64,000 nt of DNA from an uncultured Rhodospirillales bacterium (GCA_903828515.1 CAIKMD010000007.1:372001-436000), one strand, 5' to 3'. Counted from the stretch's first letter, positions 1 through 9,381 are shown. A program made the numbers and translations. The notes: generated by a model from the letters alone, not told the origin.

Positions 1-683
1 CCGCCGCGCTCCAGGAGGCCCAATTGAAACGGCCCGTAGGCGACGCGGATCAGTCGGCTTACCGGCAGATTCAGATGCGCCATCACCTTGCGGATTTCGC
101 GGTTGCGGCCTTCCTTGAGGCTGACGATGAGCCAGGCATTGTCGCCCTTCTGGCGTTCCAGCTCGGCATGGATCGGCCCGTAGGAAATTCCCTCGACGGT
201 GACGCCGTTTTCCAGCGTCTTCAGTTTCGCCGGATCGATCACGCCGTTGACGCGCACCTTGTAACGACGCAGCCACCCGTTGGCCGGCAGTTCGAGGCGC
301 CGCGCCAATTCGCCGTCATTGGTGAGCAGCAGCAAGCCTTCGGAGTTCAGATCGAGCCGCCCGATCGAGATGAGGCGCGGCAGGTGCTTGGGCAATTTCT
401 CGAACACCGTGTCGCGACCCTTCTCGTCGCGATGAGTGGTGACCAGCCCGGCGGGCTTGTGATAGCGCCACAGCCGCGTCTTATCGGCGGTCGGCAAAGG
501 CTTGCCGTCGACGGTCAACTCGCCGGGGTCGGTCACGTTGATCGCCGGCGATGTCAGCTTTTCGCCGCGCAGGCTGACGCGACCTTCGGCGATCCATTTC
601 TCGGCGTCGCGGCGCGAGCAGAGTCCCGCACGCGCCAAGACCTTGGCGACTCGCTCGCCTTTTTCCGTCGTGACGTCGCTCAC
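1..683 (-). CDS. RluB/RsuA-family rRNA pseudouridine synthase (C-terminus cut by window edge)
   Basis: This enzyme isomerises a uridine of rRNA to pseudouridine, most likely in 23S rRNA (RluB type), in the cytoplasm. The N-terminus is an S4 RNA-binding domain (GERVAKVLARAGLCSRRDAE region), followed by the catalytic domain with the family motif GRLDLNSEGLLLLTNDG, whose Asp is the catalytic residue, and later KEGRNREIRK. About 227 residues are present and the frame runs off the left edge. The start is GTG at 683-681. Its GTGA overlaps the stop of the upstream amidase gene by 4 nt, which points to translational coupling. RluB, RluE and RluF cannot be told apart securely from this part. Confidence 0.88.
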   Translation of the reverse strand, partial: MSDVTTEKGERVAKVLARAGLCSRRDAEKWIAEGRVSLRGEKLTSPAINVTDPGELTVDGKPLPTADKTRLWRYHKPAGLVTTHRDEKGRDTVFEKLPKHLPRLISIGRLDLNSEGLLLLTNDGELARRLELPANGWLRRYKVRVNGVIDPAKLKTLENGVTVEGISYGPIHAELERQKGDNAWLIVSLKEGRNREIRKVMAHLNLPVSRLIRVAYGPFQLGLLERG

Positions 684-1393
684 TGGGCGGCCGCGATGAA
701 GGCGGCGAAGAGCCGCTTGTCGCCCGCGCTCAAGCCGTATTCGGGATGCCATTGCACCCCGATGCAGAATTTTTGTCGCGGGTCCTCGATGCCCTCGATC
801 ACGCCATCGGGCGCGACCGCGTCGATCACGAGGCCCGGCGCCACCGCTTTCACCGCCTGGTGATGCGCGCTGTTCACCGCCATTTCGTCGCTTTGGGTGA
901 TGCGATGGAGGAGCGTGCCGGGCGTGATCGCAACGGTGTGGCCCGGTTCGGTGCGCGGGTTGGGCTGTTCATGCGCCAGCGAATTGGCGATCTCGTCGGG
1001 AATGTGCTGGATGAGCGTTCCGCCCAGTGCGACGTTCAGCAATTGCTGCCCGCCGCAAATCCCGAAGACCGGCTTGTCGGCGGCGAGCGCGCCTTTTGTG
1101 ATGGCGAGTTCAAAAGCCGTGCGGCGGTCCTTAGTGATGACGGTCGCGTGACGACTTGAGGCCCCGAACAGCGCCGGATCGACGTCGAACGCGCCGCCGG
1201 TGACGATCAGCCCGGCGATCAGGCCGAGATAATCCCCGGCGCGTTCCGGCTCGTGCGGCAGCATGATCGGTAACCCGCCCGCCTCGACCACGGCGGTGCA
1301 GTAATTCTCGCGCAGCGCGTACCACGGATGGGTCTTCGAATAGCCGCCGGGCGGCTCCGAATCGAGCGTGAGGCCGATAACAGGTTGTGCCAT
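680..1393 (-). CDS. Gamma-glutamyl-gamma-aminobutyrate hydrolase family amidase (peptidase C26)
   Basis: This is a class I glutamine-amidotransferase-like hydrolase of the PuuD/C26 family, which cleaves gamma-glutamyl amides such as gamma-glutamyl-GABA. At 237 residues it has normal family length. The nucleophile lies in GICGGQQLLN (Cys) and the His-Glu pair in VQWHPEY near residue 215; NSAHHQAV is also typical. It is cytoplasmic, with no signal peptide. It is divergent from tadA, whose start is 48 bp away, and is coupled downstream to the pseudouridine synthase gene. The true substrate is uncertain because no other putrescine-degradation genes lie nearby; many family members have unknown substrates. 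Confidence 0.85.
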   Translation of the reverse strand: MAQPVIGLTLDSEPPGGYSKTHPWYALRENYCTAVVEAGGLPIMLPHEPERAGDYLGLIAGLIVTGGAFDVDPALFGASSRHATVITKDRRTAFELAITKGALAADKPVFGICGGQQLLNVALGGTLIQHIPDEIANSLAHEQPNPRTEPGHTVAITPGTLLHRITQSDEMAVNSAHHQAVKAVAPGLVIDAVAPDGVIEGIEDPRQKFCIGVQWHPEYGLSAGDKRLFAAFIAAAQ

Positions 1394-1440
1394 GGTGGGG
1401 TTGTAAGACGCGCAAGGATGCGCGGCAAGGAAGGCCGGAA

Positions 1441-1887
1441 ATGCCCTCGCCCATGGAACTCGCGTTGATCGAGGCCGAAGCCGCTGCCGCGATGGGCGAA
1501 GTGCCGGTCGGCGCCGTGCTGGTCGATGGGAGCACCGGTGCCCTCATCGCTGCTGCCGGCAATCGCGTCGAATCGTTGAACGATCCGACCGCGCACGCCG
1601 AAATGCTAGTGCTGCGCGAGGCCGCCGCCCATCGAAAGAGCCCGCGGCTCGAGGATTGCGATCTCTATGTCACGCTCGAGCCCTGCGCGATGTGCGCGGC
1701 GGCGATCTCGTTCGCGCGGGTGCGGCGGCTTTATTTCGGCGCCTATGACCCCAAGGGCGGCGCGGTCGAGCATGGCGCGCGGTTCTTCGACCTCGCGACG
1801 TGTCACCACAAGCCCGAACTCTACGGCGGCATCGACGAAGCGCGCGCCTCGGCGTTGCTGAAGGACTTCTTCGCGCGCCGCCGTTAG
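1441..1887 (+). CDS. tadA: tRNA adenosine(34) deaminase TadA
   Basis: TadA converts adenosine 34 of tRNA-Arg(ACG) to inosine, allowing wobble decoding. The 148-residue protein shows the zinc and catalytic motif HAEM (His ligand, catalytic Glu) and PCAMCAAA (two Cys ligands), then the TadA-typical stretch GAYDPKGGAVEHG. The ATG at 1441 is chosen because the family N-terminus begins here and AAGGA lies just upstream; the open frame extends back to 1387 but that part looks non-coding. It is divergent from the C26 amidase gene. Its stop overlaps the stop of the convergent MFS gene by 4 nt, leaving no room for a separate terminator. Confidence 0.93.
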   Translation: MPSPMELALIEAEAAAAMGEVPVGAVLVDGSTGALIAAAGNRVESLNDPTAHAEMLVLREAAAHRKSPRLEDCDLYVTLEPCAMCAAAISFARVRRLYFGAYDPKGGAVEHGARFFDLATCHHKPELYGGIDEARASALLKDFFARRR

Positions 1888-3233
1888 GCCGGTTGCGGGA
1901 TCGCCTTCGCGTCGGCCGGTTCGAGGATGCCCTTCGGCACCAGCATCATCAGCACCACGCCGATCACCAGCAGGCCGGCGATCGCGAGTTGCGGCACCGC
2001 GAAGCCGCCGGTCGTATCGCGCAGATAGCCGACCAGGATCGGGCTCAGGGTCGAGCCGCCGATGCCGACCGTGTTGAGGAAGGCGAGGCCGGCGGCGCGC
2101 GCCTCGCGCGGCAGGATGATCGAGGGCGTGGTGAAGAACACCGGCCATGCCGAGAGGCCGAAGGCCGAGGCGATGGTGAGGCCGGCGAGCTGCAAGGTCG
2201 GCGTCGTCACCAGCGCGGCGCAGGCCCAGCCGGCGGCGGCGACCAGCATCGGCAACACGCAATGCCAGAACCGTTCGCGCTGGTGATCCGAGCGGCGCGT
2301 CCAGAACACCATCCAGCCGATCGAGCAGGTCGGTGGGATCGCGACGATCAGCCCGATCAGCCAGAACGGCGCGCCCGGTGCGCTGAACGCGCGCACGATC
2401 TGTGGCGTCCATAAGGTCAGCGCGCTGAACGTCGCGATCAGACAGCCATAGGACAACGAGATCAGCACCATGTTGCGCGAGAGGAGGAGGCGCGTGACCG
2501 ATCGCGCCTGTCCGGCGGGTTGCGTCACGCGGCGCAATTCCTCGTCGCGCTCGAGGAGGTTGATTAGCGTCGTGCGTTCTTCCTCCGAGAGGAACTTCGC
2601 GTCCTTGGGCTTGTCGGCGAGATGGAAATAGATTGCGATGCCGAAGACGATCGCGGGCAGGCCTTCCAAGAGGAACAGCCATTGCCAGCCTTTGAGGCCG
2701 GCGACGCCGTTGAGGCCGAGGATCGCACCTGACAGCATCGAGCCGATCATTCCGGCCAGCGGCTGGCCCAGCATGAACACGGTCTGCGCGCGGGCGCGGT
2801 TATATTGCGGGTACCAATAGGTCATGTAGAGCACGAGGCCGGGGGCGAACCCGGCTTCGGCGATGCCGACCAGCATGCGCAAGCCGGCGAGGCTCCACGG
2901 GCCTTCGGCGAACATGCAGGCGGCCGAGGCGATGCCCCAGGTGATCATGATCCGCGCCAGCCATTTGCGCGCGCCGACCCGTTCGAGGATCAGGTTCGAG
3001 GGGATCTCGAAAATCAGATAGGCCAGCGACAGCGCCGATCCGGCCAGCCCGAAGGTGGTCGCGGTGAGGCCGAGATCCTTGTTCATGGTCAGCGCCGCGA
3101 ACCCGATATTGGTGCGGTCGATGAAATTGATCATGAAACAGATGAGCAGGAACCACAGGAAGCGGTTCGATACCTTCCGGAGCACGGCTTGTTCCTGCTG
3201 CTCGCGGCTCAACCCCGATTGTGCGATGGCCAT
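1884..3233 (-). CDS. MFS transporter, anion:cation symporter (ACS) family
   Basis: This is an inner-membrane secondary transporter of 449 residues with about 12 predicted membrane helices. Family marks are the helix 1 motif INFIDRTNIGFAA, the motif ERVGARKWLARI between helices 2 and 3, and GIAEAGFAPG in helix 4, all typical of the ACS family (tartrate, phthalate and glucarate importers). A cytoplasmic loop of about 40 residues between the halves carries KFLSEEERTTL, also usual in this family. GGGAGGAA precedes the ATG. No catabolic gene lies alongside, so the organic acid carried cannot be named. Confidence 0.88.
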   Translation of the reverse strand: MAIAQSGLSREQQEQAVLRKVSNRFLWFLLICFMINFIDRTNIGFAALTMNKDLGLTATTFGLAGSALSLAYLIFEIPSNLILERVGARKWLARIMITWGIASAACMFAEGPWSLAGLRMLVGIAEAGFAPGLVLYMTYWYPQYNRARAQTVFMLGQPLAGMIGSMLSGAILGLNGVAGLKGWQWLFLLEGLPAIVFGIAIYFHLADKPKDAKFLSEEERTTLINLLERDEELRRVTQPAGQARSVTRLLLSRNMVLISLSYGCLIATFSALTLWTPQIVRAFSAPGAPFWLIGLIVAIPPTCSIGWMVFWTRRSDHQRERFWHCVLPMLVAAAGWACAALVTTPTLQLAGLTIASAFGLSAWPVFFTTPSIILPREARAAGLAFLNTVGIGGSTLSPILVGYLRDTTGGFAVPQLAIAGLLVIGVVLMMLVPKGILEPADAKAIPQPA

Positions 3234-3297
3234 TTTTTTGGTTCCTCCCTGTTTGAAGCTTCCCCGATTCAGGGAGGGAGGGCAAGCGGCGCGTCGA

Positions 3298-4572
3298 CTA
3301 GCCCTTCAGCGCCCGCCAGCCGATGTCGCGGCGGCAGAAGCCTTGCGGCCAGTCGATGCGGTCGATCACGGCATAGGCACGGCTTCGCGCTTCGGCGACG
3401 GTCGGGGCCATGGCGGCGACGTTGAGCACGCGTCCACCGTCAGCGACGAGCTGGCCATCCAATATCTTGGTGCCGGCGTGGAAAATCCGCACGTCCGGAT
3501 CGCTCGCGGCGGCGTCGGCAAGGCCGTTGATCGCGCTGCCCTTCTTCGGATCGTCGGGATACCCCTCGGCCGCCATCACGACGCAAAGCGCGGTTTCGTC
3601 GTGCCAGCGCAGATCGAAACCGTCAAGCACGCCGTCGCGTGACGCGAGCAGCGCCGGCAACACGTCGCTTTTCAAACGCAGCATCAGCACCTGGCATTCG
3701 GGATCGCCGAAGCGCGCGTTGTATTCGATGAGCTTGGGTCCGTCCTTGGTGAGCATCAGTCCGGCATAGAGCACGCCCTTGTAGGGCCGGCCTTCTTTCG
3801 CCATCGCGGCGAGCGTCGGACGGATGATCGTTTCCATCACCACCGCCTCGATCGCGGGCGTGACGCAGGGCGCGGGCGAATAGGCGCCCATGCCGCCGGT
3901 GTTGGGGCCGACATCGCCGTCGCCGACGCGTTTGTGATCCTGCGCCGAGGCGAGCGCCAGCGCCGCCTTGCCGTCGGTCAGCGCGAAGAAACTCGCCTCC
4001 TCGCCGACGAGAAATTCTTCGACCACGACTTCCGCGCCGGCATCGCCGAAACGGTTGTCGGTCAGCGCGTCGTCGATCGCCGCTTCGGCTTGCGCGACGG
4101 TCTCGGCGACGGTCACGCCCTTGCCGGCGGCAAGCCCATCGGCCTTCACGACGATCGGCGCGCCCTGCGCGCGAACGTATTTCTTGGCTTCGCCGGCATC
4201 GGTGAAGCGGCGATAGGCGGCGGTCGGAATGTCGTATTTCGCGCACAGGTCCTTGGTGAAGCCCTTGGAGCCTTCAAGCGCGGCGGCGAGCGCGCTCGGC
4301 CCGAACGCGGCGATGCCGGCGGCCTCGAGCTTGTCGACGAGTCCCGCGACCAAGGGCGCTTCGGGGCCAACGACAACGAAATCGATCTTTTCCTTTTGCG
4401 CGAAGGCGAGGATGCCGTCGATATCGGTCGCTGCAATCGGCACGCAGGTGGCATCCGCGGCGATGCCGGGATTGCCGGGCGCGCAATAAAGGGCATCGCA
4501 CAGGGTCGAGGCCGCGATCGCCCAGCACAGCGCGTGCTCGCGTCCGCCCGATCCCACCACCAATACCCGCAT
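3298..4572 (-). CDS. purD: Phosphoribosylamine-glycine ligase (GARS)
   Basis: PurD joins glycine to 5-phosphoribosylamine using ATP, the second step of purine synthesis, in the cytoplasm. The 424-residue protein starts with the GARS N-domain glycine-rich loop [13 protein letters not shown], then an ATP-grasp core ([25 protein letters not shown]) and the signature [10 protein letters not shown]. The C-terminus [16 protein letters not shown] is complete. AAGGAGCGG lies a few bases before the ATG. It stands alone: the next minus-strand gene upstream is dnaE2, 80 bp away, with no other pur gene in the window. Confidence 0.96.
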   Translation of the reverse strand: MRVLVVGSGGREHALCWAIAASTLCDALYCAPGNPGIAADATCVPIAATDIDGILAFAQKEKIDFVVVGPEAPLVAGLVDKLEAAGIAAFGPSALAAALEGSKGFTKDLCAKYDIPTAAYRRFTDAGEAKKYVRAQGAPIVVKADGLAAGKGVTVAETVAQAEAAIDDALTDNRFGDAGAEVVVEEFLVGEEASFFALTDGKAALALASAQDHKRVGDGDVGPNTGGMGAYSPAPCVTPAIEAVVMETIIRPTLAAMAKEGRPYKGVLYAGLMLTKDGPKLIEYNARFGDPECQVLMLRLKSDVLPALLASRDGVLDGFDLRWHDETALCVVMAAEGYPDDPKKGSAINGLADAAASDPDVRIFHAGTKILDGQLVADGGRVLNVAAMAPTVAEARSRAYAVIDRIDWPQGFCRRDIGWRALKG

Positions 4573-4652
4573 TCACCGCTCCTTCGTGTCGCGGGGTTCT
4601 TTTAGCATGGCGATGCGCTTTGCGCGAAAAGCGCGGAGAGGGATGATTTCGG

Positions 4653-7600
4653 TTAGTGAAAATCGCGTGAGGGCGGGAAGGTGAGGCGGCGTTCGCGGAT
4701 GCGGTCGCGCGTATCGGGCTCGGGCATGTCGCGCGGGATGAGCGGTTGTTCCAGCGCGGTGAGCCGGTCGGAGAGATCGATCAGTTTTTCCGCGATGACG
4801 TGAATGACGAAGCCGCTCTCGTCGCGCTGCACCTGGCCGGTCACGCCCAGGACGCGGCTGCCCACCGCGATGCGACGAAACCGCGCGAAGATTTTAGGCC
4901 AGAGCACGATATTGGCGATGCCGGTTTCGTCCTCGAGGGTCATGAAGACGACGCCGCTCGCCGTGCCGGGTTGCTGGCGTACCAGGACCAGGCCGGCGAC
5001 CTTGGCGCGCTTGCCGTCGCGGATGTCGCCGAGTTGCCGATGGGGGAGGAAATCCTCCTGGTCGAGCCTCTCGCGCAGCAGGCTCAGCGGATGCGCCTTC
5101 AACGAGAGGCGCAGATGGTTGTAATCGGCGGTGATCTCCTCGCCGAGCGACATCGCCGGTAGGGCCGCGACGGGTTCGTCATGCGCGGGCGCCGGTTTGG
5201 CGGCGGCGAAAAGCGGCAGCGACGCCACGTCGTTGTTCAGGCCGGCCGCCTGCCACAGCGCCGCGCGCCGGTTGAGGCCGACGGAGTTCCAGCCATCGCC
5301 GTCGGCCAATGTCTCGAAGGCGGTTCGCTTGATCCTCGCGCGCTGCCAGATCGCCGTCATGCTCGCGCCGTCGCCGGCGCTGCGGGCTTCGACGAGTTTT
5401 CCGACATCGGCCTCGCGCAGGCCTTTGACCAGACGGAAACCGAGGCGCAGTGCGAAACTACCTTTGCCGTCGGGCTCGAGCGTGTGATCCCAGACACTGT
5501 GGCCGATATCGACCGGCCGGATTTCGACGCCGTGCTCTTTCGCGTCGCGCACGAGTTGCGCCGGGGCGTAAAAGCCCATCGGCTGGCTGTTGAGAATCGC
5601 GCAGGCGAAAACCGCCGGGTAGTAATGTTTGAGCCAGGCCGAGGCATAGACCAGCAGCGCGAAACTCGCGGCATGGCTTTCGGGGAAACCGTAATCGCCG
5701 AAACCTTCGATCTGGCTGAAGCAGCGCTTGGCGAAGTCGAGCGGATAGCCGTTGGCGGTCATGCCGTCGATGAAGCGTTTCTCCAGCGTGCCGATGGTGC
5801 CGACATGGCGAAACGTCGCCATCGCGCGGCGCAGCTGATTGGCTTCCACGTCGCTGAACCCGGCGGCGACGATGGCGATGCGCATCGCCTGTTCCTGGAA
5901 CAGCGGCACGCCATACGTATCCTTGAGGACTTCTTCCAATTCCAGTTTGACGTAGTCGACCGGTTCCTTGCCCGCGCGTCGGCGCAAATAAGGATGCACC
6001 ATGTCGCCCTGGATCGGGCCGGGCCTGACGATGGCGACCTCGACGACGAGGTCGTAGAACCGGCGTGGCTTCAGGCGCGGCAGCATCGTCATCTGCGCCC
6101 GGCTTTCGACCTGAAAGACCCCGACGGAATCGGCACGGCACAGCATGTCGTAGACATTGGGGTCTTCCTCGGCGCAGATCTCATAGAGGCCGCGCTCGAC
6201 GCCGTAATGGGTCTTGAGCAAGGCGAGGCCCTTGCGCAGGCAGCTCAGCATGCCGAGCGCCAGCACGTCGATCTTCAGCATCCCCAGCGCATCGAGATCG
6301 TCCTTGTTCCATTCGATGACGGTGCGGTCCTCCATCGCCGCGTTCTCGATCGGCACGACCTCGGACAATTTTCCTTTGGTGATGACGAAGCCGCCGGTGT
6401 GCTGCGACAGGTGACGGGGAAAACCGATCAGCTCGATGGCCAGCCCGAGGACGTGACGCAGCGTGGGATCGCCGAGGTCGAGCCCGGCCTCGCGCACGTA
6501 ATCCTCGCGAATGCCCTCGCGGCCCCAGCCCCACAGCGTCTTCGACAGGATCTCGATCGTATCCGCCGCGAGCCCCATCGCCTTGCCGACGTCGCGCATC
6601 GCGCTGCGCGGGCGATAGGTGATCACGGTGGCGACGATGCCGGCGCGGTCGCGGCCGTATTTATTATAGATATATTGAATCACCTCCTCGCGCCGCTCGT
6701 GCTCGAAATCGACGTCGATATCCGGTGGTTCCTTGCGCTCGGCCGAGACGAAGCGCCCGAACAGAAGATTGATCTTGGCCGGATCGACCGCGGTGATGCC
6801 GAGGACGAAGCACACGGCGGAATTGGCGGCCGAACCACGGCCCTGACAAAGAATCTTCTGTCCGCGCGCGAATTTGACGATGTCGTAAACGGTGAGGAAA
6901 TAGCGCGCGTAATCGAGATCGGCGATCAGCGCCAGTTCCTTCGCGATCACGTCATGAACTTTCGCGGGCGCGCCTCCGGGATAGCAGTCGGGGGGATAGC
7001 GATCGGGCAGATGCAGGGCGACCAGCCGCGCGAGTTCTTCCTGCGGCGTCCGGTTCTCGGGCACCGGCTCGGCCGGATATTCGTATTTGAGCTCGTCGAG
7101 CGAGAAGGTGCAGGCTTGCGCGATCTCGACGCTGCGCCGGACCGCATCCGGCCTGTCGCGAAAAAGCCGGATCATCTCGTCGGCCGATTTCAGATGGCGC
7201 TCGGCATTGGCGGCGAGGCGAAATCCCGCCTCGGCGATCGTGCAGCCCTCGCGGATGCAGGTCAGCACGTCCTGCAAGGGGCGCCGCTCGCGTGCGTGAT
7301 AGAGCACGTCGTTGGTCGCGACGAGCGGCGCATGCGTATCGTCGGCAAGCGCGCCCAGAAGCGCGATGCGCTTCATGTCGTCGCCGCGATAGAGATGGCT
7401 CGCGGCGAGATTGACCGCGCCCGGAAAACGCCGAGTCAGGGCGCGCAATTGCGCGGCATAGGCGTCGTCGATGTCTGCGGGCGGTAGCGCGATGATCCGC
7501 TGGCCGTCGCCATCGGCGAACAGATCGGCGAAGGTCAGGTGACATTCGCCTTTCGGGGCGCGGCGCTTGCCGTCGGTCAGCAACTGCGCGAGGCGCCCAT

Positions 7601-7859
7601 AGGCGGCGCGATCGGTCGGAAAGACAAGGACGTCGGCGGCATCGCCGAAGGCGAGGCGGGTGCCGATGACGACGCGCATCCCCGCTGCTTTCCCCTCGAT
7701 ATGCGCGCGCGCGACGCCGGCCAGGGTGTTGCGGTCGGCAACGGCGATGGCGGCGAGCCCCAGTTCCTGCGCGCGTTCCACCAGTTCCTTCGGATGCGAC
7801 GCTCCGCGCAGGAAGCTGAAATTGCTGATCGCCTGTAATTCGGCGTAATCGTAAGCCAT
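4653..7859 (-). CDS. dnaE2: Error-prone DNA polymerase DnaE2 (ImuC)
   Basis: DnaE2 is a C-family polymerase used for translesion synthesis in SOS mutagenesis. At 1068 residues it has DnaE2 rather than DnaE1 length. It opens with a PHP domain (YAELQAISNFSFLRGASHP), has the catalytic acidic motif PDIDVDFEHERR near residue 380 and the finger motif YGFPESHAASFALLVYAS, and ends with an OB-fold (FMTLEDETGIANIV). It normally works with ImuA and ImuB, but neither gene is adjacent here: the neighbours are purD downstream and a repeat plus a cupin upstream. An alphaproteobacterial LexA box lies 28 nt upstream of the ATG, so SOS induction is likely. Confidence 0.94.
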   Translation of the reverse strand: MAYDYAELQAISNFSFLRGASHPKELVERAQELGLAAIAVADRNTLAGVARAHIEGKAAGMRVVIGTRLAFGDAADVLVFPTDRAAYGRLAQLLTDGKRRAPKGECHLTFADLFADGDGQRIIALPPADIDDAYAAQLRALTRRFPGAVNLAASHLYRGDDMKRIALLGALADDTHAPLVATNDVLYHARERRPLQDVLTCIREGCTIAEAGFRLAANAERHLKSADEMIRLFRDRPDAVRRSVEIAQACTFSLDELKYEYPAEPVPENRTPQEELARLVALHLPDRYPPDCYPGGAPAKVHDVIAKELALIADLDYARYFLTVYDIVKFARGQKILCQGRGSAANSAVCFVLGITAVDPAKINLLFGRFVSAERKEPPDIDVDFEHERREEVIQYIYNKYGRDRAGIVATVITYRPRSAMRDVGKAMGLAADTIEILSKTLWGWGREGIREDYVREAGLDLGDPTLRHVLGLAIELIGFPRHLSQHTGGFVITKGKLSEVVPIENAAMEDRTVIEWNKDDLDALGMLKIDVLALGMLSCLRKGLALLKTHYGVERGLYEICAEEDPNVYDMLCRADSVGVFQVESRAQMTMLPRLKPRRFYDLVVEVAIVRPGPIQGDMVHPYLRRRAGKEPVDYVKLELEEVLKDTYGVPLFQEQAMRIAIVAAGFSDVEANQLRRAMATFRHVGTIGTLEKRFIDGMTANGYPLDFAKRCFSQIEGFGDYGFPESHAASFALLVYASAWLKHYYPAVFACAILNSQPMGFYAPAQLVRDAKEHGVEIRPVDIGHSVWDHTLEPDGKGSFALRLGFRLVKGLREADVGKLVEARSAGDGASMTAIWQRARIKRTAFETLADGDGWNSVGLNRRAALWQAAGLNNDVASLPLFAAAKPAPAHDEPVAALPAMSLGEEITADYNHLRLSLKAHPLSLLRERLDQEDFLPHRQLGDIRDGKRAKVAGLVLVRQQPGTASGVVFMTLEDETGIANIVLWPKIFARFRRIAVGSRVLGVTGQVQRDESGFVIHVIAEKLIDLSDRLTALEQPLIPRDMPEPDTRDRIRERRLTFPPSRDFH

Positions 7860-7886
7860 TGATAAACCGGAAAGCCTTGCCCAATT

Positions 7887-7901
7887 GTTCGTGTTTTGTT
7901 C
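7887..7901 (-). promoter_or_regulatory. LexA (SOS) box upstream of dnaE2
   Basis: The plus strand reads GTTC-GTGTTTT-GTTC, an exact match to the alphaproteobacterial LexA consensus GTTC-N7-GTTC. It lies 28 nt upstream of the dnaE2 start. Position and gene identity together make LexA control of dnaE2 likely; the match is seen, the regulation is inferred. Confidence 0.75.
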
Positions 7902-7946
7902 TTATCATTGATTCCGCGCTTTCCATCCGGGGTCAAGGGCGTCGAC

Positions 7947-8062
7947 TCCCTCCCCCTGAGGGGAGGGTTGGGGTGGGGGGCCTGGTCGGATACGCTCGAT
8001 GCCGAATAAGAAATCGTGCGTATGTACCCCCCACCCTGGCCCTCCCCCTCAAGGGGGGAGGG
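7947..8062. repeat. Pair of inverted C/G-rich palindromic repeats
   Basis: Two copies of a C/G-rich element face each other. The left copy forms a hairpin CCCTCCCC-CTGA-GGGGAGGG (7948-7967) followed by TTGGGGTGGGGGG. The right copy starts ACCCCCCACCCTGGC and forms a hairpin around 8040-8062. The copies are near reverse complements, so a long stem with a loop of roughly 45 nt is also possible. Such elements are common between alphaproteobacterial genes. The element sits between the divergent dnaE2 and cupin genes, so both transcripts may start within or near it. Confidence 0.75.
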
Positions 8063-8086
8063 AATGCATATCGAAAGGTGCGCTCT

Positions 8087-8413
8087 ATGAAGCCCGGCAA
8101 CATCGACGCGGATATCGACGCGACGGCCTCGACCGAAAATTTTCTCAACCTCGTCAAAACGAAGAATGTGCGGATCGAGCGCATCGTTTCGACCGGCCAG
8201 CCGACGCCGCCGGGCGAATGGCTGGATCCGGATCGCACCGAATTCGTGATCCTGTTGCGCGGTACCGCCGGTCTTTGGTTCATGGGCGATGCGCTGCCGC
8301 AGGTCATGAAGCCCGGCGACTACGTCACCATTCCGGCTCATCGACGGCATCGCGTCGCGTGGACGGCGCCCGACGCGCCGACGGTCTGGCTCGCGGTTCA
8401 TTACGACGCGTGA
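8087..8413 (+). CDS. Small cupin-domain protein
   Basis: This is a 108-residue single-domain cupin. The core reads EFVILLRGTAGLWF, then LPQVMKPGDYVTIPAHRRHRV, which matches the second half of the cupin fold (PGDxxxIPAxxxHxV). The ATG at 8087 is chosen because AAAGGTG precedes it and the domain begins shortly after; the open frame extends upstream through the C/G-rich repeat and is not believed there. It is divergent from dnaE2 and ends just before the convergent unknown gene. Enzyme, binder and regulator are all possible; no substrate can be inferred. Confidence 0.8.
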   Translation: MKPGNIDADIDATASTENFLNLVKTKNVRIERIVSTGQPTPPGEWLDPDRTEFVILLRGTAGLWFMGDALPQVMKPGDYVTIPAHRRHRVAWTAPDAPTVWLAVHYDA

Positions 8414-8459
8414 GGAAAGGTCAGTTCGAACGAAGAAGTGTGGCGCGAATGCTGCTTTG

Positions 8460-9179
8460 CTACAAACCCTGTTGCGCTCGATCGATGCCCTCACGCACGC
8501 CGAGCAATTCGAATTTTTCTTTCATCGTAAATTGAGCGAGACGCAATGCGCAAATGCCAGTTTGTGCCGTGGTCTTCAACGCGTGATCCAAAGAAATGTC
8601 GTCGTTATGCAAATAAATCTGCAGAAACTGAATGTGATCTTGCTCATGTACCATTTTCGCGCTGCCTGATATCCCGCGCTGGTTAGGATGACCGCCAAAA
8701 TCGATAGCGCGCTCGTAGAGTTCGTCGAATACGCTGAGTAAGCGCTTATCTTTCTTGCCGATGGTTTCACGCAGCCTGCCGTTCAGGAAAGCGGCTTTCA
8801 TTGCCTTTGTCTCGGCCTCCGTCTGATTGCGATTCAGCCATAGGAGATCGTGCCCAGGGTTTTCATGGATATGGAGGCTGTAAGCCGCGTTTTCGAGACA
8901 AGAGCGGACCACTACCATCGTTTCTACGGCTTGTCCCGCCATGGCGTTTCCGCATGCAGCACGGAATGCAGAGTGCGAGCGATAGAAAAGTGTCACCGCG
9001 ACGGGGTTTCGAGGGTTGATCACGTTTGTGGCTACACGATAAAAGTGGCTGTCAATAATCGAAAGACGATTATACCAGCCCCGCTTTCGTACAAACGTGG
9101 CGTACTGGTTTGCGTGGGTTTGCTGCAAAAACTTTGACAACTCGTCGTTGCCCCATTCAGGGGGTGGTTGGGGAACCAT
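8460..9179 (-). CDS. Conserved-looking protein of unknown function
   Basis: I do not recognise this 239-residue protein. It has no signal peptide or clear membrane helix and looks largely helical and soluble. Stretches such as SHSAFRAACGNAMAGQAVET and RSCLENAAYSLHIHE suggest a helical bundle; the C-terminus is basic and polar. The ATG at 9179 is chosen over the longer open frame (to 9467) because GAGGAAG lies 5-7 nt upstream and the extension overlaps xseA antisense. Base composition is visibly less GC-rich than the neighbours, so recent acquisition is possible. It is divergent from xseA. Confidence 0.65.
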   Translation of the reverse strand: MVPQPPPEWGNDELSKFLQQTHANQYATFVRKRGWYNRLSIIDSHFYRVATNVINPRNPVAVTLFYRSHSAFRAACGNAMAGQAVETMVVVRSCLENAAYSLHIHENPGHDLLWLNRNQTEAETKAMKAAFLNGRLRETIGKKDKRLLSVFDELYERAIDFGGHPNQRGISGSAKMVHEQDHIQFLQIYLHNDDISLDHALKTTAQTGICALRLAQFTMKEKFELLGVREGIDRAQQGL

Positions 9180-9381
9180 AGTCTTCCTCACAAGATGCTG
9201 CCTGCGCTTGCGGGAAGATATGGGTACGCGAATTAATGGTGTCGAGGCTTGGCAGGGGATCAAAGCGAGTCGACACGCTTTCGGACCCCGCCTATTCGGC
9301 CTAAAAATCTTTCCCGGCTTCGCGCGGAGAGGGATATCACCACTGGACTTCGTCATGGTCCGCACAACATCATGCGCTCCC

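Noticed and set aside
4615-4634. GCGCTTT/AAAGCGC hairpin downstream of dnaE2
   Set aside because: A 7-bp stem with no U-run on either side; too weak to call a terminator.
5181-7487. 768-codon open frame on the plus strand antisense to dnaE2
   Set aside because: It mirrors the dnaE2 codons, has no domain and an Arg/Asp/Gly-rich composition typical of antisense frames in GC-rich DNA.
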